64,000 bases of DNA from Micromonospora avicenniae (GCF_900156065.1 NZ_FTNF01000001.1:62001-126000); one strand, 5' to 3'; positions 25,863-34,726 are shown, counted from the first letter of the stretch. Numbers and translations: made by a program. Notes: generated by a model from the sequence alone, not told the origin.

Positions 25863-26740
25863 CGGGCGGCCACCTTCCGGTATCGCGCGAACAGCAGGGC
25901 GACGCAGGCGGCCACCAGCAGCACGGCAACGGCCACGTAGAGCGGCCCGAAGCCGCCGAGCTGATTTCCGGTCTGCCCGCCGGGTACCAGCAGGTCACCG
26001 AGGGTGTATTGGCCGACGGCATGGACCAGGGCGGTGGGCGAGCCGAGCATCGCCAGCTCGTTGACCGTGCGGGACGGCATGATCGACAGGATGCCGACGA
26101 TCGGGGCGGTCATCAGGAACACGGCCACGACGCCGCCGGCCGCGAAGGCCCGCTTGCCCGTGAGCGAGGCGATGAGCAGCCCGACCGAGGCGAAGACCAC
26201 CGCCCAGAGCGCGGCGTAGAGCAGACCGGGCAGCAGGTCGAGCAACTCGTCCCAGACACCGCTCATCCCGTCCTTGGTGGTGAACGCGGCGCCCAGGAAC
26301 ATCACCAGCTGCGGTGCTCCGAGCAGCAGCCAGAGCGCGCTGCCCAGCGCGGCCAGCTTGGCCAGGGCGTAGTCGCCGCGGGGCAGCGGGCGGGAGAAGT
26401 AGAGCGGCAGCACACCGCTGTGCAGATCGCGGGAGACCAGCTCGGGGGCGACCACCGCGACGAAGAAGATGACCAGCCAGCTCATGTTGTCGGCGAACTG
26501 GGCGTACGTCATCACCACCTCGCCGAGCTGGCTGCGCACCGCGGTGACGCCGGCGGCGACCAGGGTGACGATGCCGATCACCAGCCAAGGGAAGATCTTG
26601 GCCTTGGCGCTGCGGCCCAGCCCGAACGCGGTGCGCAGGCCGTGCAGGTAGAGCGCGCCGAAGACGTGCCGCCGGCCCAGCCGTGGACCGGTGTAGCGCT
26701 GGTAGCCGATGTCGTGGATGACGCCGGTCGGCTCAGACAT
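25859..26740 (-). CDS. ABC-2 type transporter permease
   Basis: This 293-residue protein has an N-terminal cytoplasmic start (MSEPTGVIHDIGYQRYTGPRLGRRHVFGALYLHGLRTAFGLGRSAKAKIFPW) typical of the ABC-2 permease subgroup paired with CcmA-like ATPases. It has six membrane helices. SRDLHSGVLPLYFSRPLPRGDYALAKLAAL is the coupling loop, with the SRPL-x-R motif found in its paralogue here as TKPLPR. The start overlaps the end of the upstream ATPase gene by 8 bp. Confidence 0.9.
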   Translation of the reverse strand: MSEPTGVIHDIGYQRYTGPRLGRRHVFGALYLHGLRTAFGLGRSAKAKIFPWLVIGIVTLVAAGVTAVRSQLGEVVMTYAQFADNMSWLVIFFVAVVAPELVSRDLHSGVLPLYFSRPLPRGDYALAKLAALGSALWLLLGAPQLVMFLGAAFTTKDGMSGVWDELLDLLPGLLYAALWAVVFASVGLLIASLTGKRAFAAGGVVAVFLMTAPIVGILSIMPSRTVNELAMLGSPTALVHAVGQYTLGDLLVPGGQTGNQLGGFGPLYVAVAVLLVAACVALLFARYRKVAAR

Positions 26741-27647
26741 GGCTGGGCTCCCTCGTGGCGAACAGCTCGGCCACCCGGTGCCGGCGCTGGTCGAGCCGGT
26801 GCAGCGGCAGGTCCAGCTCGGCGACCGCGCCGAGGATCAGGTCGTAGGTGGCGTCGTCGGCGAGCGGCACGAGCAGCAGCCGCCCGTCCCGGGTCACCGG
26901 CAGCTGGAGCGCGGTCAGCCGCGCGGCGAGATCTTCGGTGCCCTCGCTGACCTCCACGGCGAGCACGTCGGTGCTCGTCGTCATGGCCGAGATGTGGTCG
27001 GCCCGTAGCAACCGTCCGCCGTCGATGGCGACCAGCGTGTCGCAGATCCGTTCCACCTCGCCGAGCAGGTGCGAGCAGACCAGTACGGAGATGCCGAACT
27101 CGGTGCCGATCCGGTGCACCAGGGCCAGCATCGCGTCCCGTCCGGCCGGGTCGAGGCCGTTGGTCGGCTCGTCGAGCAGCAGCAGGTCGGGATCGTGCAC
27201 CAGCGCCTGGGCGAGCTTTACCCGCTGCTTCATGCCGGTCGAGTAGCCGCCGACCGGGCGGTAGCGCTCCTCGTAGAGCCCGACGTGCCGCAGTGCCTCG
27301 GAGGCCCGCTCGCGGGCGACCGTACGCGGCAGACCGCTGATCCGCCCGAGATGAGTGACCAGTTCGGCGGCGGTGAGGTCGGGCGGGAGGGAGTCGTGTT
27401 CCGGCATGTATCCGACCCGCGCACGGACGGCTGCCGAATCGGTGGTCGGGTCCAGGCCGAGCACCCGGACCCGTCCGCTGGTCGGGGCCAGCAGGCCGAG
27501 CAGGATCTTGATCAGGGTCGACTTGCCCGCGCCGTTCGCGCCGACCAACCCGATGATCCCCGGCTCGACCGCGACGGTGAGGTCGGCCAGCGCCGTGACC
27601 GTACCCCCGTACCTCTTGGTCAGCGACTCGGTCGCGATCAGTGTCAC
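26733..27647 (-). CDS. ABC transporter ATP-binding protein, first gene of the ABC-2 operon
   Basis: This 304-residue ATPase has Walker A GANGAGKST, signature YSTGMKQRVKLAQALVHDP, Walker B LLLLDEPTNGLDP and switch His in VCSHLLGEVERI. The N-terminal sequence MTLIATESLTKRYGGTVTALADLTVAVEPG is a standard beta-rich start. It is paralogous to the ATPase at 24909-25862, but the two differ along their length, so the operon probably encodes either two transporters or one with two non-identical ATPases. The promoter should lie in 27648-27841, shared with the divergent glycosyltransferase gene. Confidence 0.92.
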   Translation of the reverse strand: MTLIATESLTKRYGGTVTALADLTVAVEPGIIGLVGANGAGKSTLIKILLGLLAPTSGRVRVLGLDPTTDSAAVRARVGYMPEHDSLPPDLTAAELVTHLGRISGLPRTVARERASEALRHVGLYEERYRPVGGYSTGMKQRVKLAQALVHDPDLLLLDEPTNGLDPAGRDAMLALVHRIGTEFGISVLVCSHLLGEVERICDTLVAIDGGRLLRADHISAMTTSTDVLAVEVSEGTEDLAARLTALQLPVTRDGRLLLVPLADDATYDLILGAVAELDLPLHRLDQRRHRVAELFATREPSHV

Positions 27648-27841
27648 GCCGTCCAGCGTAGGCAGGACCGGGTCGTCGTGGGGCCTGCCGCGCCCCGGGT
27701 CCGCCCCTGATCCTCGCGGGCGTGCCCCCTAAGGAGACCGGAGTTGCGGGAACCTTGAGCGTCGCGGAATCGTCCCATGCACGGTTCCGTCGCCTCCGCT
27801 GGCATCGATACGGATCCGGCCGGAACGAACGTGGGAGAGAG

Positions 27842-29398
27842 ATGATCGACGACACGAGCGCGTCTCTGAAGGTCAGCGTCGTAGTGCCCGCGTACAACAG
27901 CGGCACTCACATCGAGCGACTCGTCGACTCGTTGGTCCGGCAGTCGATGCCGCCGACGCAGTTCGAGGCGATCTTCGTCGACGACGGATCGACCGACGAC
28001 ACGCCTGCCCGGCTGGACGCGCTGGCCGCCGCCCATCCGCACTTCCGGGTCCTGCACATCGACAACTCGGGATGGCCGTCGCGGCCCCGCAACGTCGGGG
28101 TCGCGCACGCTCGGGGCGAGTACGTGGTGTTCGTCGACGACGACGACTGGCTCGGCGACGAGGCCCTCGATCGGATGTACGGCATCGGCGCCACGCACGG
28201 CGCCGATGTGGTGATCGGACGGATGACGGGGCACGGTGGGCGGGGGGTGCCCCGCGAGCTGTTCCGCAAGAACCGGTTCGACGCGACCGTGGCGAACGCG
28301 CCATTGATCGACAGCCTGACCTGCCACAAGATGTTCCGTCGCGCGTTCCTCGACGAGCACGAGCTGCGCTTCCCCGAGGGGTGGCCACGGCGGCTTGAGG
28401 ACCACCGCATGGTCGTCCGGGCGTACCTGCTGTCGAAGCGGACGTGCGTCCTGTCGGACTACACCTGCTACCACCACAGCCGCCGGGACGACGGTGGAAA
28501 CGTGACGGCCGACCAGTTGGATCCCGGGGAGTACTACGCCGCCCTGCGGGAGGCCCTGGACATCGTCGACGCGCACGTGGAGCCCGGCCCGCTGCGGGAC
28601 CGGCTGCACCGCCGCTGGCTGCGCCATCAGATGCTCGACCGCCTGCGCGGCCGACGGCTGCTGGAGGCGCCGCAGGCGTGGGTGGGACAGGTGGCCGCGG
28701 AGGTCCGGGACATCATCCGCGAGCGGTTCGGGCCGGGAGTGGCCGCGGGGCTGCCGCCGATGTACCGCGTCCTCGCCCACCTGGCCGAGCAGGACCGGTT
28801 GGCGGACGTGCGCCGGCTCGCCGAGTGGGAGCAGGCGCTTCGCGCCGCGGCCCTTGTCGAGCGCCACGCTCTCGCCGGTACGACCCTGACCCTCACCGTC
28901 GCAGCCTGGCTGGAGTCCGACGGGCGACCGGTCGCCGCCGGCCGCACCGGCGACCGGGACCTGCTCGTGCTGCCGGTGGAGAACGTCCCCGCCGAGCTGC
29001 GTGACGTGACGGAGGCCCTCGTTCAGGGCCGGGTGGACGTCGTGGCCCGCCGCCAGGGAACCGGCGACGAGGTCTTCCTGCCGGTGACGTCGACGGTCGA
29101 GCGGGTGGTCGGACCGGACGGGACCGCGCACGCCGTCCACCGGGCGACGGTGACTGTCGACTACCGCACGGTCAACGCCGGCCGCACGGCCGGCATGTGG
29201 CGGCTCAAGGCCCGGGTGACCAGCTTGGCCCGGACGCAGGACGTCCGTCTGCCGCTGCTGGTGCGGTGCGCCACCGACGGCGCCCCGCCGCGGGTCGTGG
29301 ACGAGACCGCGTTCCTCACCCGGCTGCGCCAGGCCGTACGCCGCCGCGTACGGGCCGGACTCCGTGCGCTGCCCGCGCTGCGGGGCCGACGCGGTTGA
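27842..29398 (+). CDS. Family 2 glycosyltransferase with C-terminal extension
   Basis: This 518-residue protein has a GT-A domain in the first ~240 residues. VSVVVPAYNSGTHIERLVDSL is the nucleotide-sugar start. FVDDGSTDDT is the UDP-contacting Asp segment. YVVFVDDDDW is the metal-binding DxD. RRLEDHRMVVRAYLL holds the catalytic-base-type ED. The second half (~250-515) is a helical region then a beta-rich domain, an arrangement found in actinobacterial wall/teichoic-acid-type GT2 enzymes. It is cytosolic with no membrane span. GGGAGAG upstream fixes ATG 27842 over an in-frame ATG at 27722. Confidence 0.9.
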   Translation: MIDDTSASLKVSVVVPAYNSGTHIERLVDSLVRQSMPPTQFEAIFVDDGSTDDTPARLDALAAAHPHFRVLHIDNSGWPSRPRNVGVAHARGEYVVFVDDDDWLGDEALDRMYGIGATHGADVVIGRMTGHGGRGVPRELFRKNRFDATVANAPLIDSLTCHKMFRRAFLDEHELRFPEGWPRRLEDHRMVVRAYLLSKRTCVLSDYTCYHHSRRDDGGNVTADQLDPGEYYAALREALDIVDAHVEPGPLRDRLHRRWLRHQMLDRLRGRRLLEAPQAWVGQVAAEVRDIIRERFGPGVAAGLPPMYRVLAHLAEQDRLADVRRLAEWEQALRAAALVERHALAGTTLTLTVAAWLESDGRPVAAGRTGDRDLLVLPVENVPAELRDVTEALVQGRVDVVARRQGTGDEVFLPVTSTVERVVGPDGTAHAVHRATVTVDYRTVNAGRTAGMWRLKARVTSLARTQDVRLPLLVRCATDGAPPRVVDETAFLTRLRQAVRRRVRAGLRALPALRGRRG

Positions 29399-29519
29399 CC
29401 GGTGCTTCCTCGCGGCGCCGATCGACCGGTCGGCCGTCGAGGTTCCCTCGTGGAGTGGCACCCTCGACCGATCGCGGGTCTGCTGCGAAACTGTGTGCCG
29501 ATCAGCGAGTGGGGGTGTG

Positions 29520-31049
29520 ATGAGCAACGGGTGGGTGCTGCCCGACGAGGTGCTCCGCGACGCGCCGGCGTACACGCCGCGCCCGGGGGAGCTGGCCGAC
29601 CTTGAGCTGCTGTTGACCGGGGCCTACGCCCCCCTCACCGGCTTCATGACGCGCGCCGACCTGGTCTCCGTAAGCCGGCGTGCCCGGCTCGCCGACGACA
29701 CCCCGTGGCAGGTCCCGGTGACCCTCCAGGTGCCGGCGGCGCTCGCCCAGGGGCTCGATCCACGTGACCCGGCGCGCCGGGCACTGGTGCTCACCGACGG
29801 CGAGGGCGCCCCGGTGGCGGCGCTGGACGTGGCCGACACGTGGCCGGTCCGCGACGGGGTCGCCGGCGTCGGCGGCCCGCTGCGCCGCCTGGGCGACGGC
29901 GGTCACGGGCCGTTCCAGCGGCTGCGCCGCACCCCGGAGGAGGTACGCGCGCTGCTGCCTCCCGGCCGGGTGCTCGGGGTGATCGCCGACCGGCCACTGC
30001 ACCGCCCGCAGCTCGCCCAGATCGCGCATGCCGCCCGCACCCTCGGCGCGCACCTGCTCGTCCTGATCCCGGTCGGCGAGGACGGGGTCGGCGGGCTGCC
30101 GCCCGAGTCGCTGGTGCGCGCCGTGTTCGCCGCCCGCGACCGGATGCCGCCGGCCACCCTCGTCGCCGTACCGCTCTCCCGCCGCCGCGACGAGATCAGC
30201 GACGCCCTGCTGCGGGCCCGGGTCTCGGCCGCGTACGGGGTGACCCACCTGCTCTCCACCGGCGACATGCTCTCCGGGGCCGGGCTGCGGGTGCTGGTGC
30301 CACGTGAACTGGCCTACGACAGCCGGGACGGGCAGTGGCGCTGGCGGGAGGACATCCCGCCACGCAACCGGCGGCTGGCGCTGGCCCAGGAGGAGATCGA
30401 CGATCTGCTGGACCGGGGCTTCCCGCTGCCCGAGTGGCACACCCCGCCAGCGGTCGCCAGGGAGCTGGCGCGGGCCCGTCCGCCGCGCCGGTACCGCGGG
30501 CTGGTGGTCTTCCTGACCGGGCTCTCCGGCTCGGGCAAGTCGACCATCGCCCGGGGCCTCTCGGACGCGCTACGTGAGGGCGGTGAGCGGACGGTCACCC
30601 TGCTCGACGGTGATGTGGTGCGCCGGGAACTCTCGGCCGGGCTCGGGTTCAGCAAGGCCGACCGGGACCTGAACGTGCGCCGGATCGGCTGGGTCGCCGC
30701 CGAGATCGCCCGGCACCGGGGGGTCGCGATCTGCTGCCCGATCGCCCCGTACGCGGCGGCCCGGGCGACCGCCCGGGAGATGGCGCTGGCCGCTGGGGCG
30801 GGGTTCGTGCTGGTGCACGTCGCCACCCCGCTCGAGGTCTGCGAGCAGCGTGACCGCAAGGGTTTGTACGCGCGGGCGCGCGCCGGCCTGGTCACCGGCA
30901 TGACCGGCGTCGACGACCCGTACGAGGAGCCGACCGACGCCGACCTGGTGCTGGACACCAGCGATCTGACCGTGGACGAGGCGGTCGAGGCGGTGCTGCA
31001 CCACCTCACCGAGACCGGCTGGGTCGAACCCAAGCATCCGCCGCTCTGA
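29520..31049 (+). CDS. cysC: Adenylylsulfate (APS) kinase fused to a degenerate ATP-sulfurylase domain
   Basis: This is a 509-residue two-domain protein. Residues ~1-310 resemble sulfate adenylyltransferase (GAYAPLTGFMTRADLVSV start), but the catalytic QTRNPxHRAH segment reads IADRPLHRPQ. The Gln, Arg, Asn and second His are therefore lost, and this half is probably inactive or regulatory. Residues ~325-505 are an intact APS kinase: P-loop GLSGSGKST (~334-342), DGDVVRRELSAGLGFSKADRDLNVRRIG, and the lid with DPYEEP. It makes PAPS from APS. No other sulfate-assimilation gene is near; the preceding gene is a glycosyltransferase. The start ATG 29520 follows GGGGGTG. Confidence 0.88.
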   Translation: MSNGWVLPDEVLRDAPAYTPRPGELADLELLLTGAYAPLTGFMTRADLVSVSRRARLADDTPWQVPVTLQVPAALAQGLDPRDPARRALVLTDGEGAPVAALDVADTWPVRDGVAGVGGPLRRLGDGGHGPFQRLRRTPEEVRALLPPGRVLGVIADRPLHRPQLAQIAHAARTLGAHLLVLIPVGEDGVGGLPPESLVRAVFAARDRMPPATLVAVPLSRRRDEISDALLRARVSAAYGVTHLLSTGDMLSGAGLRVLVPRELAYDSRDGQWRWREDIPPRNRRLALAQEEIDDLLDRGFPLPEWHTPPAVARELARARPPRRYRGLVVFLTGLSGSGKSTIARGLSDALREGGERTVTLLDGDVVRRELSAGLGFSKADRDLNVRRIGWVAAEIARHRGVAICCPIAPYAAARATAREMALAAGAGFVLVHVATPLEVCEQRDRKGLYARARAGLVTGMTGVDDPYEEPTDADLVLDTSDLTVDEAVEAVLHHLTETGWVEPKHPPL

Positions 31050-31239
31050 ACGCCGGGGATTCGTCGCGGTACGCACCGGACGCGCCGGCCCGGTCGGGGT
31101 GAGTGTCCGACCGCGCGGGCAGGTGCCCGACCCGGCTGAGCCGGCGCGGCCCTGATCGTGTGCGCACGGCCGACGGCGGGTCCCTCCGGTCACCGCCGGG
31201 CCCACCCCGCTCCTTTCACCGGCTCCGGCAACGCGCTAA

Positions 31240-31259
31240 TGTTCATTCTTGTTGGAACA
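31240..31259. promoter_or_regulatory. Candidate operator upstream of the DeoR-galT operon
   Basis: TGTTC (31240-31244) and GAACA (31255-31259) form an inverted repeat with a 10-base spacer, about one helical turn per half site. It lies 46 bp before the regulator start, in a short AT-rich patch. A DeoR-type self-regulator binding here is a reasonable guess. Confidence 0.45.
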
Positions 31260-31304
31260 CGTTTGACCACGTGAGAGTACGTGAGCGGCCGGGAGGTGCG
31301 GCGG

Positions 31305-32111
31305 ATGCTGGCGCAGCAGCGGCAGGCGACGATTCTGGAGCGGGTCCGCGCGGCGGGCGGCGTACGCGTCAGCGAGCTGGCCGCCGAGTTCGGCGTCTCG
31401 GACATGACGATCCGACGTGACCTGGAGACTCTGCACGAGCGCGGCCTGCTGGCCAAGGTGCACGGCGGGGCCACGGTGGCCGGGTCGGGGTCGACCGACG
31501 AACCCGGCTTCCGGGCGAAGTCGGTCCGGCAGCCGGCCGAGAAGGCGGCCATCGCCGGCCGGGCGGCACAACTGGTCCGGCCGGGCGCGGCGATCGCGCT
31601 CTCCGCCGGCACCACCACCGCCGAGCTTGCCCGTCGCCTGGTGGACGTGCCCGGGCTGACGGTGGTGACCAACTCGCTCCCGGTGGCCGAGATCATGCAC
31701 GCGGGTGGGCGGCCGGACCAGACGGTGGTGCTCACCGGCGGGGTGCGGACGCCGTCCGACGCCCTGGTCGGGCCGCTGGCCGTCGGGGCGATCCGATCGC
31801 TCCACCTGGACCTGCTCTTCCTCGGCGTCCACGGGATCAGCGAGCGGGCCGGGTTCACCACGCCCAACCTCATGGAGGCGGAGACCGACCGCGCCCTGGT
31901 CACGGCGGCCGACCGGCTGGTGGTGCTCGCCGACCACTCCAAGTGGGGCACCGTCGGCATCTCCTCGATCGTCGAACTGTCGGCCGCGCACGTGCTGATC
32001 AGCGACGACGGGCTGCCGAGCGAGGCACGACGGGTCCTCGGCGAACGCGTGGGCGAACTGGTGACGGTGTCGCCGACGGGCGCGCCGACGAATGGAGGGG
32101 CGGCGGAGTGA
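31305..32111 (+). CDS. DeoR/GlpR family transcriptional regulator
   Basis: This 268-residue protein has the N-terminal DeoR helix-turn-helix (MLAQQRQATILERVRAAGGVRVSELAAEFGVSDMTIRRDLETLHERGLLAKVHGGA, an excellent match). The C-terminal DeoRC sugar-phosphate sensor has LSAGTTTAELARRL, VVTNSLPVA, VLTGG and ADHSKWG. ATG 31305 is preferred because GGGAGG lies 8 bp upstream; GTG 31281 would add eight residues. It overlaps galT by 4 bp (GTGA), so it almost surely controls galactose use, with a phosphorylated sugar as the likely inducer. Confidence 0.93.
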   Translation: MLAQQRQATILERVRAAGGVRVSELAAEFGVSDMTIRRDLETLHERGLLAKVHGGATVAGSGSTDEPGFRAKSVRQPAEKAAIAGRAAQLVRPGAAIALSAGTTTAELARRLVDVPGLTVVTNSLPVAEIMHAGGRPDQTVVLTGGVRTPSDALVGPLAVGAIRSLHLDLLFLGVHGISERAGFTTPNLMEAETDRALVTAADRLVVLADHSKWGTVGISSIVELSAAHVLISDDGLPSEARRVLGERVGELVTVSPTGAPTNGGAAE

Positions 32112-33184
32112 AGCGCACCGAGGTCCGGCTGGCCGACGGCCGGGAACTGATCTACTTCGACGAGCGGGACGACGCCGTCCGTGACCAGCCGGACCGGCGA
32201 GAGCTGCCGCCTCCGCCGCACGCGTCGCAGTTGCGCTACGACCCGCTGACCGACGAGTGGGTGGCGGTCGCCGTGCACCGGCAGACCCGCACCTTCCTGC
32301 CGCCGGCCGACGAGTGCCCCCTCGACCCGTCGGTGGGTGACCGGCTCACCGAGATCCCGGCGTCGGACTACGACGTGGTGGTCTTCGAGAACCGGTTCCC
32401 TTCCCTGAGCAGCCGGGTCGCCGAAGCGCCCGGGGAGATCACCCCGTTCACCCCGTTCCGGCCGGGGCTCGGTCGCTGCGAGGTCGTCTGCTTCACCTCC
32501 GACCACAACGCCTCGTTCGCGAGCCTCTCCCCCACCCGGGTCCGTACGGTGATCGACGCGCTCGCCGACCGCACCGTGGCACTGGGCGAGCTGCCCGGGG
32601 TGGAGCAGGTGTTCTGCTTCGAGAACCGGGGGGTGGAGATCGGCGTGACGCTGCACCACCCGCACGGCCAGATCTACGCGTACCCCTTCGTCACGCCGCG
32701 GACCCGGACGATGCTCGCCGCCGCGCGTCGGCACGCCGAGCGCACCGGCGGCGGCAACCTCTACGCCGACGTGCTCGCCGCCGAGCGGGCCGCCGGCGAG
32801 CGGGTGGTCCTGGCCAACGAGCACTGGACCGCGTACGTCCCGGCCGCTGCCCGCTGGCCGTTCGAGGTGCACGTGGCCCCGCACCGCCCGGTGCCGGACA
32901 TCCCGGCGCTGGACGACGCCGAGCGGGACGCCTTCGGGCCGCTCTACCTGGACCTGCTGCGCCGCTTCGACGGGCTCTTCGACATGCCCATGCCGTACAT
33001 CGCGGCGTGGCACCAGGCGCCGGTACGGATCGACCGGGAGCTGGGCCACCTGCACCTGCAGCTGTTCAGCATCCGGCGAGCCAAGGACAAGCTGAAGTAC
33101 CTGGCCGGCTCGGAGTCGGGCATGGGTGCCTTCATCAACGACATCGCCCCCGAGCGGGCCGCGGAACTGCTCCGGGCCGCGTGA
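32108..33184 (+). CDS. galT: Galactose-1-phosphate uridylyltransferase
   Basis: This 358-residue HIT-superfamily enzyme of the Leloir pathway moves UMP from UDP-glucose to galactose-1-phosphate. The active-site HPH lies in GVTLHHPHGQIYAYPF (~180-190), with the uridylylated second His. ENRFPSLS and ENRGVEIG contain conserved Asn/Glu contacts. HLHLQLFSIRRAKDKLKYLAGSESGMGAFINDIAPE is the C-terminal metal/phosphate region. It begins at GTG within the deoR stop. galE and galK are not in the window; the next gene is convergent and unrelated. Confidence 0.95.
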   Translation: MKRTEVRLADGRELIYFDERDDAVRDQPDRRELPPPPHASQLRYDPLTDEWVAVAVHRQTRTFLPPADECPLDPSVGDRLTEIPASDYDVVVFENRFPSLSSRVAEAPGEITPFTPFRPGLGRCEVVCFTSDHNASFASLSPTRVRTVIDALADRTVALGELPGVEQVFCFENRGVEIGVTLHHPHGQIYAYPFVTPRTRTMLAAARRHAERTGGGNLYADVLAAERAAGERVVLANEHWTAYVPAAARWPFEVHVAPHRPVPDIPALDDAERDAFGPLYLDLLRRFDGLFDMPMPYIAAWHQAPVRIDRELGHLHLQLFSIRRAKDKLKYLAGSESGMGAFINDIAPERAAELLRAA

Positions 33185-33209
33185 GGCGAGGTCCCGGGCC
33201 CGCCCGGAC

Positions 33210-33229
33210 GGTCGGTCGGTCGGTCGGTC
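33210..33229. repeat. Tetranucleotide tract (GGTC)x5
   Basis: Five tandem copies of GGTC lie between the convergent galT and GNAT genes, 26 bp after the galT stop. It is a simple repeat that may vary in copy number. No hairpin terminator is obvious in this 68-bp gap. Confidence 0.85.
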
Positions 33230-33252
33230 GAGAGCGAGTACGCCGACGGTGG

Positions 33253-33804
33253 TTACTCGCCCAGGGGTCGCCATTCAGGTGCAAGGATCGCCCAGATCTG
33301 CTTGTCGTAGCGCACGCCCTCGTACGGCCATGCCTCGCGGCGCACACCCTCCAGCGTCATGCCGAGCCGCTTGGCCACCGCCGAGCTGCGGTCGTTGTCG
33401 GCCCGGCAGTGCCATTCGGCCCGGTGCAGCCCCCGGGACGTGAACGCCCAGTCCAACAACGCACCGCACGCTCGGGTGACCAGGCCGCGACCCTCGGCGG
33501 ACGGCTCCAGCCAGCACCCGACCTCACACGAACCGAAAGCGGTGTTGAAGTCGGTGAACATCACGCCGCCGACCAGCACGCCGTCCCGCCAGATGCCGTA
33601 CAGGCGGGCGCCGTCGCCGGCCTGGCGTTCGGCATACCGCCTGAGGGTGGCCCGCGCCCCGTCCAGGTCGCCGGTGACGAACCCGGACCCGACCCACGGG
33701 CGGATGTGCTCACGCGCCCGGTCGAGGTGGTCGGCGAACTCTTCGGCGTGCCAGACCTCCAACGGGCCGAGACGGGCATCGTCGCGCAGCGGCAGCGAGA
33801 ACAT
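33253..33804 (-). CDS. GNAT acetyltransferase, RimJ/RimL type
   Basis: This 183-residue protein starts MFSLPLRDDARLGPLEVWHAEEFADHLDRAREHIRPWVG, typical of RimL-like ribosomal-protein acetyltransferases. CEVGCWLEPSAEGRGLVTRACGALLDWAF is motif A with the acetyl-CoA loop (EGRGLV). RAEWHCRADNDRSSAVAKRLGMTLEGVRREAWPYEGVRYDKQIWAIL is the conserved N-x-x-S-x-x-x-x-x-x-x-GF/M end. The acceptor may be a protein N-terminus or a small molecule. It is divergent from a TetR-type regulator that probably controls it. Confidence 0.9.
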   Translation of the reverse strand: MFSLPLRDDARLGPLEVWHAEEFADHLDRAREHIRPWVGSGFVTGDLDGARATLRRYAERQAGDGARLYGIWRDGVLVGGVMFTDFNTAFGSCEVGCWLEPSAEGRGLVTRACGALLDWAFTSRGLHRAEWHCRADNDRSSAVAKRLGMTLEGVRREAWPYEGVRYDKQIWAILAPEWRPLGE

Positions 33805-33855
33805 GAGGGGCCTCCCATTCACATAACAAGCGTTGTGGGAATGTACCGTGATGGC
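33805..33855. promoter_or_regulatory. Divergent spacer with imperfect dyad between the GNAT and TetR-family genes
   Basis: The 51-bp spacer holds CACATAACAAGCGTTGTG, an imperfect dyad (CAC/GTG outside, AAC/GTT inside), in AT-rich sequence next to both starts. This is the usual place for a TetR-family operator, but the symmetry is weak. Confidence 0.4.
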
Positions 33856-34446
33856 ATGCCACGCTCCAAGGGAGATCACGAGGCCCGCCGGCGCGACGTC
33901 TCCGAAGCGGTCTGGCAGGTCCTGGCCGCACGCGGGTTCACCAGCCTGACCCTGCGCGCCGTCGCCGCCGAACTCGGCGCGACCACCGGCCTGCTCACGC
34001 ACTACTTCCCCACCAAACGCGCCCTGATTGAGTACGCCCTTGACCTGCTCGAACAGCGCACCGTCTCCCGCCCTCGCCGCCATTCGGGCGAAGGGCTGGC
34101 GGCCTTCAGGGACGCGCTGCTGGACATCCTGCCGCTGACTCCCGTGGCCGCCGACAGCAACCGGATCTGGGTCTCCTCCTGGGACGCCGCGCTCTCCGAC
34201 GCCGACCTGAGCACCGACTACGCCCGCAAGTACGCCGCAGGTCGCGACCGGCTGACCGAGCGGGTGGCCGCGGCCCAGGAACTCGGCGAACTGCCCAGCG
34301 GCAACCCGGCACATGTCGCGGCCGGCGCCCAGGCCTTCGTTCTCGGCCTGGTGGTCCAGGCCCTGTTCGACCCGGCGGCGTTCCCGCCACAGCGGCAGGT
34401 CGAACTCCTGGACGACTATCTGGCGAGGCTGACCGCCCCGCACTGA
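33856..34446 (+). CDS. TetR family transcriptional regulator
   Basis: This 196-residue all-helical regulator has an N-terminal HTH: RRRDVSEAVWQVLAARGFTSLTLRAVAAELGATTGLLTHYFPTKRALIEYALDLLEQR, with recognition helix GLLTHYFPTK. Its C-terminal domain (BetI-like TetR_C_6 pattern, residues ~80-190) has DAALSDADLSTDYARKYAAGRDRL. The ligand is unknown. ATG 33856 is used; an in-frame ATG at 33841 adds five residues and cannot be excluded. It is divergent from the GNAT gene and followed by a terminator hairpin. Confidence 0.9.
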   Translation: MPRSKGDHEARRRDVSEAVWQVLAARGFTSLTLRAVAAELGATTGLLTHYFPTKRALIEYALDLLEQRTVSRPRRHSGEGLAAFRDALLDILPLTPVAADSNRIWVSSWDAALSDADLSTDYARKYAAGRDRLTERVAAAQELGELPSGNPAHVAAGAQAFVLGLVVQALFDPAAFPPQRQVELLDDYLARLTAPH

Positions 34447-34481
34447 CCCGAGGCCGCCGAGAAAAGAGGCGCCAACAGGGC

Positions 34482-34509
34482 GCGGGGGGCCCGGGACAGG
34501 GCCCCCCGC
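34482..34509 (+). terminator. Terminator hairpin after the TetR gene
   Basis: GCGGGGGGCCC (34482-34492) and GGGCCCCCCGC (34499-34509) are perfect 11-bp arms with a 6-base loop, 36 bp after the TetR stop. Together with the icd terminator it encloses ~170 bp without a recognisable gene. That stretch holds one short IR (GACGGA/TCCGTC around an A/T-rich core near 34650-34669). Confidence 0.75.
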
Positions 34510-34678
34510 AGGGAAGGGACGGCTGGCTGTGCACGACAGCCGGGAAGGCTGGCTGATTGGCACTCATGCCGCGCGTTCACCGCGGCCAACCCTCCTGGAC
34601 GCGACTTGCATCTTGTCCACCCTGGTCAACGAGGCGCGCCGAGTCGAGTGACGGAAAAAATAATCCGTCCGGTACGAC

Positions 34679-34709
34679 GAAGCCCGCCGGCGCGATGCCG
34701 GCGGGCTTC
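34679..34709 (-). terminator. Terminator hairpin after icd
   Basis: GAAGCCCGCCGGC (34679-34691) and GCCGGCGGGCTTC (34697-34709) pair perfectly over 13 bp around a 5-base loop. It starts 17 bp past the icd stop on the minus strand. Confidence 0.8.
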
Positions 34710-34726
34710 CTCGTTGCTCGTGGAGA

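Noticed and set aside
29465..29520. Cys-codon-containing leader (VCCETVC) before the APS kinase gene, suggesting cysteine attenuation
   Set aside because: The frame has no stop before the gene but runs into it, there is no terminator hairpin, and no start with a ribosome-binding site; the Cys codons look accidental.
27842..31049. Secondary metabolite or sulfated-glycan gene cluster around the GT2 and APS kinase genes
   Set aside because: There is no sulfotransferase, sugar-nucleotide enzyme or synthase nearby; two neighbouring genes are not enough.
34510..34678. Small RNA gene in the ~170 bp enclosed by two terminators
   Set aside because: I could not find a convincing promoter on either strand; the two hairpins are already explained as ends of the TetR and icd transcripts.
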